From contig JAUWNT010000049.1 of assembly GCA_030612495.1 (NCBI GenBank), forward strand, positions 1-14,312: a stretch of 14,312 bases of DNA. Reading direction: 5' to 3'. The translations under genes were made by a program, and so were the position numbers. Below, piece by piece: positions 8,201 to 14,312 of this stretch (positions are counted from its first letter, which is position 1; the number at the start of each line of letters is the position of its first letter). The stretch comes from Candidatus Aminicenantota bacterium. GTDB lineage: Bacteria > Acidobacteriota > Aminicenantia > UBA2199. The notes below the pieces were generated by a model, which did not search any database, had not been told where the DNA came from, and worked only from the letters and a program-made list of their open reading frames with translations.

Positions 8201-10215
8201 ATCTGGCTGGAGAAACCCCAATGGCATGGAAAAAGCCAAAATCTAATGTATTTGAGACCTCTCTGGATAAGAAAATATATGATCCTGGAGATAAAGCATC
8301 CATTTTGTTAAAAAGTCCATTTCAGAATGCACATGCGCTTGTTATTGTTGAGGGACCTGTTTCAAATACCTATCATTGGGTAAGGATCAGTTCAGGACAG
8401 GGTGTTTTTGTTCTTCCAATAACAGCAAATATGAACCCACGTGTTCCTGTTCATATTCTATTAATGCGAGGAAGACTTTCTATAAAAAATAAAATAAATG
8501 ATAGAGCTAAAAAAGATAGGGGAAAACCCATTTCTATGGCTAATACAACATGGGTAAATGTAAGACCTAAGGCAAATCAGCTCATGGTTGTTTTAAAACA
8601 TAAGAAAAAATACCTTCCCGGACAAACTTGTGTAATGACAGTTCTTCTAACTGACCCGGATAATAAACCATTAAATGGAGAGGTTACTTTATGGCTGGTG
8701 GATAGAGCTGTGCTTGCACTTGGTAAGGAAAAAGCATTGGATCCATTAGCATCATTTATTGAAATTGTAAATACAATGCTTCGTATAAGAGATACACGTA
8801 ATGAAGTTGTTGGTGATCTTATATATGAAGAGTTAACTGGAGGGGGAGGTGTTGAAGGTGGTATTATGGAAAAGAGATTAAGTTCTTTATTCAAGCATGT
8901 AACAGTTCGTAAGCTATTTAAATCTGTTCCATATTTTAACCCGAATGTAAGAGTTATTAATGGGAAAGCTCAAATTAAGATCAAACTTACTGAAAATCTA
9001 ACTGATTTTGCCATAAGAGCTGTGGCTACTGATGGACATGGCAGGTTTGGCGCAGCTAAATCAATGCTTTCAATAAGACTACCTCTTATCATACAATCTG
9101 CATTACCTCGTTTTGTACGCCCAGGAGATAGCTTTGTTGCTGGAGGTATAGGTAGGGTAGTAGAAGGAGATCCTGGTTCAGGTAGAGCAGAATTGCAGGT
9201 TGAAGGTCTTAAAGTAAGGGGTAATACAAAGGTTGCTATCAACTGGGTAAAGGACAAACCTGAGAAGATATACTTCCCTTTAAGCGTACCTCTGGATATA
9301 AAAGATATTAAAGATAAAAAAGTATGCATACGTTTAGCAGTAAAACGCGATAATGATGGTGCTATGGATGCATTTGAAGTGCATTTACCTGTTCGAAAAG
9401 ATAAAGATATGATGCGTGTTGAAAAATTCATAAATCTAAAATCGGGTCAAACAATTAGTTTTCCTTTTCCAAAAGAGAAAATTCGCCCTGGAAGTATAAA
9501 ACAAACAATGCTTCTTACATGTAAACCTGAATTGATAAAAATGCTTGCAGGACTCAATTTTCTTGCAAGATATGAGCATGGTTGTACTGAGCAACGTATA
9601 AGTAAACTATTACCTGAATTGGCTTTAAAAGACGTATTATCTCATATTGGCAGAGGTTCCAGATCTAAAGAAATAACTCCTTATATGAAAGAAACTTTAA
9701 GCTTTTTGGAAACTACTATTCAATCCAATGGTCTTTACAGCTGCTGGCCAGGATCCAGAGGGTATGTAAGTCTTACTGCTTATGTGGTTGATTTCCTTGT
9801 TATGGCTCGAAATCAGGGTTATAAATTCAAAGATGCTCTTTTAAATAGAGCTGTATCAGCATTAAAAGATTCGCTACGTTCTGATTATAGTAATTTTATT
9901 GATGGATATTCATTTATAGAGCGAGCTGAGGCTTTGAATGCTTTATCAAATGCAGGTTATTTTGACCAGTCTTATGGGTATGATTTAATGACCCGAGCAA
10001 TCAACATGGATCTATATAGTGAAGCTAAGATTTTATATACTTTTCTTGATAAAGATAAAACAAATAAAAAGGCAATTGAACGCTTAAGCAAAGACCTGTT
10101 TAAAAGCCTGGTATTTAAGCTTAGAAACGGTAAAGAGGTTTATCATGGACTTCAATACCGCTCAAGGAGCTGGGGAGGCCTTATACTATCAAGTGAGGTA
10201 AAAAACCCTGGCTAA
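5290..10215 (+). CDS. Alpha-2-macroglobulin family protease trap, N-terminal 1641 residues (frame broken before the end)
   Basis: Bacterial A2M-like proteins trap attacking proteases: cleavage of a bait segment triggers collapse and exposes a reactive thioester. Residues 1-25 are a signal peptide (likely cleavage ANLA|QKK) without a lipobox, unlike the lipoprotein YfhM of E. coli. In order: Ig/macroglobulin-like N-terminal domains (KWLDGKTLQFSP near 97-108); a carboxypeptidase-regulatory-like domain at about 518-590; the MG2 domain with TERPVYRPDEPVHIKGYVR from 628; a bait-region-type domain at about 985-1145, ending in LWLVDRAVLALG; a Gly-rich linker (TGGGGVEGG); the A2M domain from about 1213 (LPRFVRPGD); then the thioester domain with HGCTEQ, Cys1432 and Gln1435. 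The frame stops inside the thioester domain at residue 1641. The rest of the domain continues one frame over (10202-11062), which points to a one-base indel in the A6 run at 10200-10205. Without the C-terminal part the thioester would probably be unprotected. The gene lies between the giant exported protein and pbpC. Confidence 0.93.
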   Translation: MIIKNYKKIIVFVLILSFSTLANLAQKKGVSHIIGKSKITVVPEIILRGYDPVTVFFPSLEGPSNGGPLDKPDKFLKIYPEHPGEYKWLDGKTLQFSPTIAWPALEQFTIKVKGHKFKLVTLMAPPTRISPSNGTENLEPVKEITLRFANRIGVKKLSMMLCFEIRPIPGMEKGVGFWLTSKDFVVKEIERSTIKKAVQYQVTLHKPIPYGSITTLHLRLSTNDSIQGSLANYRFSTKPLFRIKAIGTGSTIYPVSLKGSVYSIEQAMDCSTGKRPIFIEFSDTPGAISLNQIKRMIHFEPSVKNFHFDVSGKKVRLYFDIQREKIYKLMLQHVKFKNSSGRLISPFGEISFYFFYRKASPYIKWLESRAILERYGPQFLPMEGRNMEQVDLRIYKIDPLNRNFWPFSSVPIAIDESIRPRGPGEEPKYATHMKQQIKLLGSPLVSRIVPLPFKTGSGKVKFGLDLKKLLAKISGKNKPGTYLVGYRTIGNSTTRYYTRIQVTNLCLSTVEEESAITFVVTSLKSGEPIKGAKIQVDGYKKGKWEKVISVTTDNSGKYRYIHHKRINHQIRRIVVSKGEDKLVLDPENPPPHFLNNHWYNSYNTWLSWLNQNSRNIKSKSVRKAHILTERPVYRPDEPVHIKGYVRFRKQGKIILDSQKRLRSVKINGPGGKRWTYPVKLNSYGSFYIKFDEKDLPTGNYHASICDDKDYITMATVSFKKESYRIPRFEVRLSGPDRVPQDAPFKLYMTASYYAGGRVVGQEVSWHVTKFHYRFHFKKHPGYLFSSDERFGGTQYYRSLGSQTKEDITDDNGSAFIEIDPTTEKDSQPKRYVVEVTVRGADEQSVTTTKSVLALPPFVLGLKMARFMKSGTIIKPKIIILDHNGKIHAGRKFHLRLLQRQWHSHLRKSDFTTGKAKYVTDVVDELIFEKDYVSESGEKTIKLPVRESGVYVVEISATDHMGRVQKVSADLYLAGETPMAWKKPKSNVFETSLDKKIYDPGDKASILLKSPFQNAHALVIVEGPVSNTYHWVRISSGQGVFVLPITANMNPRVPVHILLMRGRLSIKNKINDRAKKDRGKPISMANTTWVNVRPKANQLMVVLKHKKKYLPGQTCVMTVLLTDPDNKPLNGEVTLWLVDRAVLALGKEKALDPLASFIEIVNTMLRIRDTRNEVVGDLIYEELTGGGGVEGGIMEKRLSSLFKHVTVRKLFKSVPYFNPNVRVINGKAQIKIKLTENLTDFAIRAVATDGHGRFGAAKSMLSIRLPLIIQSALPRFVRPGDSFVAGGIGRVVEGDPGSGRAELQVEGLKVRGNTKVAINWVKDKPEKIYFPLSVPLDIKDIKDKKVCIRLAVKRDNDGAMDAFEVHLPVRKDKDMMRVEKFINLKSGQTISFPFPKEKIRPGSIKQTMLLTCKPELIKMLAGLNFLARYEHGCTEQRISKLLPELALKDVLSHIGRGSRSKEITPYMKETLSFLETTIQSNGLYSCWPGSRGYVSLTAYVVDFLVMARNQGYKFKDALLNRAVSALKDSLRSDYSNFIDGYSFIERAEALNALSNAGYFDQSYGYDLMTRAINMDLYSEAKILYTFLDKDKTNKKAIERLSKDLFKSLVFKLRNGKEVYHGLQYRSRSWGGLILSSEVKNPG
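9583..9594 (+). other. Thioester motif Cys-Thr-Glu-Gln of the A2M
   Basis: The codons TGT ACT GAG CAA encode residues 1432-1435, in the context YEHGCTEQRISK. This matches the CxEQ thioester of A2M and complement proteins, in which the Cys side chain bonds to the Gln. Its integrity suggests a trap that binds its target covalently, not one of the thioester-less bacterial homologues. Confidence 0.9.
10200..10205 (+). other. Frameshift site in an A6 run inside the A2M gene
   Basis: The upstream frame reads E-V-K-N-P-G-stop (stop 10213-10215). The downstream A2M frame is closed by TAA at 10199-10201 and opens after it, so the switch must occur between about 10199 and 10213. Deleting one A from this run gives SSEVKTLANVARSLYHAQ, which continues the thioester-domain helices smoothly. 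A real mutation, a sequencing or assembly error, or slippage are all possible. Confidence 0.85.
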
Positions 10216-10270
10216 TGTAGCGCGATCTCTCTATCATGCACAACCATCTAATAAACGTATTAAACTACTT

Positions 10271-11062
10271 ATGCATGAACTGGTAAGCAGAGGTGTTGGA
10301 GATGGATGGGGGAGTACAAATGCTAATGCTTCTGCAATTTTGGCTCTTGGAGAAGTTTTAAAGAATAATCTTTCTTCCAAAGAGAAGTATGAAGTTAAGA
10401 TCTCCTTTGGAAATAAAATCAAAGAAATCGATACAATGGGAAAAGTTGTAACCAGAATATCCAATAAATACAACATACCAGGTAAGATTCGTTTGACAAA
10501 AGGGGTTCCGGATTCTAAAAATCCCCTCCTGGCCTGGTTTTATGTTGATTATATACCTGCTGGTACAGGTGATCGAATTCGAGCAAGAAATAAGGGTTTT
10601 GTTGTTGAACGTGAGCTTCTTGTATATAAAAGCATGGATAAACCTCCTATCAGGAACAAGGCAGTTCCTGGGAAAAATATAACCATTGATATTGGAACTA
10701 TTGTTGAAGATCACATACGTGTGATTAATTCTAAACATAGGTATTATGTAGCAATAAAAGCCCCGTTTGCAGCAGGGTTTGAACCAATGAATCCCAATCT
10801 GGCTACTTCTCCGAAAGAGGCAAAGCCTGATGGAATTTTTACAAGAAAACCTGATTATTCTATATATGCAGATGACTCAGTTACTTTTTACTTTGATTCA
10901 TTGCCAAAAGGTACGTATGATTTCTATTTCAGATTAAAAGGAAGCATTGAAGGTAGTTTCACTCACCCTGCAGCAAAAGCAGAGATGATGTATAAACTCA
11001 ATGTGTGTGGAAATTCTGATGGTTTAAAAATTATTGTAAGAAAGAGGCTGGATAACGAATAA
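10271..11062 (+). CDS. Alpha-2-macroglobulin C-terminal fragment, out of frame with its N-terminal part
   Basis: This is the missing end of the A2M, not a separate gene. The frame is open from 10202, and the 23 codons before the first ATG at 10271 already read as A2M (LANVARSLYHAQPSNKRIK). The ATG has no Shine-Dalgarno site, so independent initiation is unlikely. The first part completes the thioester domain, with GVGDGWGSTNANASAILAL typical of its later helices. The last 150 or so residues match the C-terminal domain of bacterial A2M: YYVAIKAPFAAGFEPMNPNL, then a beta-rich stretch ending in FTHPAAKAEMMY. The domain order and lack of other damage suggest the frame break is recent or technical. 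If joined to 5290-10215 by removal of one A, the full protein has 1923 residues. The stop is 6 bases before pbpC. Confidence 0.88.
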   Translation: MHELVSRGVGDGWGSTNANASAILALGEVLKNNLSSKEKYEVKISFGNKIKEIDTMGKVVTRISNKYNIPGKIRLTKGVPDSKNPLLAWFYVDYIPAGTGDRIRARNKGFVVERELLVYKSMDKPPIRNKAVPGKNITIDIGTIVEDHIRVINSKHRYYVAIKAPFAAGFEPMNPNLATSPKEAKPDGIFTRKPDYSIYADDSVTFYFDSLPKGTYDFYFRLKGSIEGSFTHPAAKAEMMYKLNVCGNSDGLKIIVRKRLDNE

Positions 11063-11068
11063 AATTAT

Positions 11069-13483
11069 ATGAAAGAGAAAGAAAAAAAGATATCCTTAAA
11101 AGAAGTGTTACTGAAATGGAAAACTTTCTTCAGATTATGCTTAATATCAATGATAATTATAATATTAATGGTAATTGCGATTTTTTTAACAGTTAGAAAC
11201 AGAATATATTTAAAGTCTTTTCAACAAACACCCTTTTTTGAAGATACATATGGTAACTATTTATGTGAAGGCAGGACAGATAAATCTACTCTGGGATTCT
11301 GGGAAATAACAGGGAAATTACCAGAGCGTATTTCTGAATGTTTCATTTCGATTGAGGATAAGAGATTTCTAAAGCATTCAGGTGTAGACTGGTTTTCTCT
11401 TTTCAGGGCAATTATAAATAATGTTACAGGCAAAGCACGCCAGGGAGCTTCAACGATTCCCATGCAATTAGCAAGAATGCAAAATCCTGGTCCTCGAACA
11501 TACTGGCGAAAAGCCTGTGAGATAGTTACTGCTTTGCTTCTGGTGCGCAAATACGGACATAATGCAGTTATGCGTCAATATCTTCGTTTAGTGCCACAGG
11601 GGAATCAAATCCATGGTGTTGCATATTCTGCAAGACGTTATTTCAGAAAACCTTTAAAAGATCTGGGATGGGCAGAAGCAGCTCTTCTTGCATCCTTATC
11701 AAAAGCACCTGGCAAGATGAACCTGTTCAGATCAGATGGATTTCTGATTGCTTCAAAAAGAGCCAAATTAATTCTTTTGAAACTTAAAAATCAAGGAAAA
11801 TTAAGCAAAGAAGAATTTCAGATGAGTATTTCACAATTAAAAAAAATGGATATGCCTGTTAAAGAGAACCGCCCTTTTCACAGCTATCATGCAATACTAA
11901 ATCTTGAACATGCTATAAAAAAAAGAGGAAAGAAAACTTTTTCTAAACCAATACGCACCTGTCTTGACCTTGGAATCCAAGACTTTTTAGCTGATGTAGC
12001 TATTGATGCTATGAACCTTTATAGACCCAGAGGTGCTGGTAATATTGCAATCATAGTAATTGAAAAATCAACAGGAAAGGTCAGGGGATATATTGGTTCT
12101 GAATACTATCTTGATGAGGAATATTCTGGTGCAATAAATTATGCAAAAGTTCCTCGTTCTTCAGGCAGCATTCTTAAGCCATTTATTTATGCATTGGGAA
12201 TGAAAGACCAACATTACACTCCTGCAAGTGTTATTGCAGATCTCCCTTTATATATTACTCATAAAACAGGTGATTATTCTGTGTGTAATTATGATGAATC
12301 CTTTTTAGGGCCCATGATCTATAGAAAAGCCCTTGCAAACAGCAGGAACATACCAGCAGTACAGGTGCTTAAAAAGGTGGGTCTTGCAAGATGTTATGAT
12401 TTTTTTCATCATATTGCTCTTGTAAACTCCACAAAAGATGCCTCTTATTATGGGCTGGGTATGGCTATTGGGGGGCTTTATATAACACTTGAAAATCTTA
12501 TTACTGCTTACGGTATGATGGCTAATGACGGGCATGCATTTAAATTGGAATGGTTTGAACATGAAGATTCTGAAAATGTAAAAATGGAAGCAACACAGTA
12601 TATACTGCCTGAAGATATAGCTCGCCAAATTACACTCTTTCTTGCAGATCCTATGGCACGCTTACCTTCATTTGGGAGGATGGGTGTGCTGGAATATCCA
12701 TTCCCAGTTGCAATAAAAACCGGTACATCAAATGGTTATAGAGATGGGTGGGCAGTTGCATGGAGTAATCGTTATATTGTTGGTGTTTGGATAGGTCATC
12801 CTAATAATGATAGAATGAAAAAGCTGGGTGGACAATCATCTGCTGCAGTTGTTAAAAGAATTATGCTTCATCTCCATCCTGAGGAGGAGAGTCAGGGAGT
12901 TCATGAAACACCATTTTTACCTCCAAAAGGATATATTGCTGTAAAAATGTGCTCTATTTCAGGTCAGCATGCTACTGATTTATGTAGTGATGTTACTTTG
13001 GAATATTTTAAACCAGGTACTGAACCAGTATCTTCTTGCAAAGTACACAGAAAGTATGCTATTGATAGAAGTACAGGGCAACTTGCCACACAGTTTACTC
13101 TTGCTGGAGATATAGAATACAAAACTTTTACTCTATTTCCCCCTGAGTATTCAGCATGGGCTGCCAGAAATGGGTATACAAAACCTCCGACTGATACAAA
13201 CCATATTCCCAATGCATTTGTATATATTCAGGAACCTGTTAATGGAAGCCATTTATTATTGGATCCTGAAACTCCTCTTCGTTTTCAGACTCTTGCTCTT
13301 AAAGCAAAGGTCTCACCTTTGATACCCGAAGTTGTATGGCTGGTAGATGGTATTCAATTTAAAACTATTTCTTATCCTTATGTTGCTAGATGGCAGCTTA
13401 AACCTGGATTTCACACTATTCAGGTTCGTTTCCCAAATGCAAATGTACAGAGTAAGGTTGTTTATATATCAGTCTCCGAATAA
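11069..13483 (+). CDS. pbpC: Penicillin-binding protein 1C (class A bifunctional transglycosylase/transpeptidase)
   Basis: This enzyme polymerises lipid II into glycan strands and cross-links the peptides on the outer face of the inner membrane. The 804 residues have a short basic cytoplasmic tail, one membrane segment (about 21-42), a GT51 domain (about 55-225) and a transpeptidase domain (about 300-600). In GT51, Glu96 of EDKRFLKHSG and Glu151 of RKACE match the two catalytic glutamates. GASTIPMQLAR has Pro where Thr is usual, and the later YLN motif reads YLR. The transpeptidase motifs are complete: SILK (Ser367, Lys370), SRN (425-427) and KTGTS (550-554). A Cys-containing linker (CSISGQHATDLC, 628-639) and a C-terminal BiPBP_C-like domain (about 715-804) mark the PBP1C branch. 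The start at 11069 lies 6 bases after the A2M stop and has no good Shine-Dalgarno site, suggesting coupling to A2M translation. The gene corresponds to E. coli pbpC, which likewise sits next to an A2M gene. Confidence 0.93.
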   Translation: MKEKEKKISLKEVLLKWKTFFRLCLISMIIIILMVIAIFLTVRNRIYLKSFQQTPFFEDTYGNYLCEGRTDKSTLGFWEITGKLPERISECFISIEDKRFLKHSGVDWFSLFRAIINNVTGKARQGASTIPMQLARMQNPGPRTYWRKACEIVTALLLVRKYGHNAVMRQYLRLVPQGNQIHGVAYSARRYFRKPLKDLGWAEAALLASLSKAPGKMNLFRSDGFLIASKRAKLILLKLKNQGKLSKEEFQMSISQLKKMDMPVKENRPFHSYHAILNLEHAIKKRGKKTFSKPIRTCLDLGIQDFLADVAIDAMNLYRPRGAGNIAIIVIEKSTGKVRGYIGSEYYLDEEYSGAINYAKVPRSSGSILKPFIYALGMKDQHYTPASVIADLPLYITHKTGDYSVCNYDESFLGPMIYRKALANSRNIPAVQVLKKVGLARCYDFFHHIALVNSTKDASYYGLGMAIGGLYITLENLITAYGMMANDGHAFKLEWFEHEDSENVKMEATQYILPEDIARQITLFLADPMARLPSFGRMGVLEYPFPVAIKTGTSNGYRDGWAVAWSNRYIVGVWIGHPNNDRMKKLGGQSSAAVVKRIMLHLHPEEESQGVHETPFLPPKGYIAVKMCSISGQHATDLCSDVTLEYFKPGTEPVSSCKVHRKYAIDRSTGQLATQFTLAGDIEYKTFTLFPPEYSAWAARNGYTKPPTDTNHIPNAFVYIQEPVNGSHLLLDPETPLRFQTLALKAKVSPLIPEVVWLVDGIQFKTISYPYVARWQLKPGFHTIQVRFPNANVQSKVVYISVSE

Positions 13484-13498
13484 AAAAAGATATAGATT

Positions 13499-14312
13499 TT
13501 ATGTTTCTGAAATTTTGAATTTTATTCCTTTCTTTTCAAGATAGTCAAATGCTTCATAAAATATCTTATCATTTTCTCCGATATATTCAGGAGCGCAGAT
13601 TCCTAGGCGTTTGAACTTTCCCTCTAAAACAAGGCGTGCAACTGAAGTACATGTATATCCTGTTGTTCTTGCCATAGAGCTTGTTCTTGTCTCCCAATCA
13701 AATTGATCATAAAGGTCATAAACAATCTTCTTCTTTTTTTTATTTTCAATTCCCTCAATAATTACTCGCATAACTGTAAAATCAGCCTCATTTTCCTTCA
13801 TTTTCCATTTTGGGAAAAGTATTTTAGATGTAAATTCAACTGGGCTCAATTCAATTCCTTTAAATGAAATGGGATCTTTATCAAAAAATCCGGTTTCTCT
13901 CAATACTTTCATTAGATGAATATGACCCGGATAACGAAGTGTTTTTTCTTTCATATTAGCAATATTCATAGTTTTAAGAAGTGTTCTCAATCCATCTGTA
14001 TTGAATGATTCAAGTGTTCCTATACCTTTAAAATAAACATGATCAGGATCAGAAAGTGCTGGTTTAACTACTTCAACTCCATTTTCAATATAACGTGAAG
14101 GTCTTGTGTACTCTTCTATTACATCTATGGGAGAAAAAACAGCCTTATATTCATATGGCCATTCTCTTTCAACAGGAAGACCTCCCACAAGGCACTCATA
14201 GGAAGTAATGCTTTGCATTCTTTTATTTTGATAACCTAAGATCATATTACACAAACCAGGAGCTAAACCACAATCAACAACAGCTGTAACCTTATTTTTT
14301 TTTGCCAGATCG
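13499..14312 (-). CDS. Saccharopine dehydrogenase-family oxidoreductase, C-terminal part (5' end outside the window)
   Basis: The frame stays open to the window edge. The residues ahead of the internal TTG/ATG codons near 14254 read AVVDCGLAPGLCNM, the conserved link between the N-terminal NAD(P)-binding fold and the C-terminal domain, so the gene starts beyond 14312. The visible 270 or so residues are the saccharopine dehydrogenase C-terminal domain: EYTRPSRYIENG, VGTLESFNTDG-like GIGTLESFNTDG, EKTLRYPGHIHLMKVLRETGFF, and near the end SMARTTGYTCTSVARLVLEG and GICAPEYIG. The family includes saccharopine reductases, lysine 6-dehydrogenases and carboxynorspermidine synthase relatives; the substrate cannot be told from this part. 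The gene converges on pbpC with 15 bases between the two stops, and I see no clear hairpin terminator between them. It is probably functionally unrelated to the envelope operon. Confidence 0.9.
   Translation of the reverse strand, partial: DLAKKNKVTAVVDCGLAPGLCNMILGYQNKRMQSITSYECLVGGLPVEREWPYEYKAVFSPIDVIEEYTRPSRYIENGVEVVKPALSDPDHVYFKGIGTLESFNTDGLRTLLKTMNIANMKEKTLRYPGHIHLMKVLRETGFFDKDPISFKGIELSPVEFTSKILFPKWKMKENEADFTVMRVIIEGIENKKKKKIVYDLYDQFDWETRTSSMARTTGYTCTSVARLVLEGKFKRLGICAPEYIGENDKIFYEAFDYLEKKGIKFKISET

Noticed and set aside
8970..9431. 153-codon open frame on the minus strand
   Set aside because: It is antisense to the conserved A2M domain, with no domain or start signal of its own.
10200..10206. 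A AAA AAC, a classic -1 ribosomal slippery heptamer, exactly in phase at the A2M frame break
   Set aside because: A -1 slip here would read Lys-Lys-Pro-Trp-Leu-Met and then stop at 10218-10220. The A2M continuation lies in the +1 frame, so -1 slippage cannot join the halves; the match is probably a by-product of the A run.
13481..13501. Possible bidirectional terminator between the convergent pbpC and oxidoreductase genes
   Set aside because: There is an A run after the pbpC stop but no convincing inverted repeat in or beside the 15-base gap.

Overview
The window is AT-rich (about one-third G+C by eye), densely coding bacterial DNA. It comes from a diderm (Gram-negative-type) bacterium, inferred from a periplasmic/secreted alpha-2-macroglobulin (A2M) paired with a class A penicillin-binding protein of the PBP1C type. 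Two genes have strong Shine-Dalgarno sites. The sequence alone does not give a safe phylum.

Layout. Positions 1-94 are a short AT-rich leader with a possible promoter and a clear ribosome binding site. Positions 95-5293 (+) encode a 1732-residue exported protein that I do not recognise; it is built of repeated beta-sandwich-like segments. Positions 5290-11062 (+) encode a bacterial A2M-like protease trap with an intact Cys-Thr-Glu-Gln thioester motif. The A2M frame is broken at a run of six A (10200-10205), so it appears as an N-terminal frame (5290-10215) and a C-terminal frame (open from 10202, first ATG 10271, end 11062). Removing one A would give one 1923-residue protein. Positions 11069-13483 (+) encode a complete PBP1C-type transglycosylase/transpeptidase. 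Positions 13499-14312 (-) hold the C-terminal part of a convergent saccharopine dehydrogenase-family oxidoreductase whose N-terminus lies outside the window.

The three + strand genes look like one operon. The first overlaps the A2M gene by ATGA, and the A2M gene ends 6 bases before pbpC. The A2M-pbpC pair is a known bacterial association (E. coli yfhM-pbpC), proposed to trap proteases that breach the envelope and to repair peptidoglycan. The new element is the giant exported protein translationally coupled to the A2M; its position makes it a candidate partner or scaffold of the trap. The convergent oxidoreductase gene looks like unrelated metabolism.
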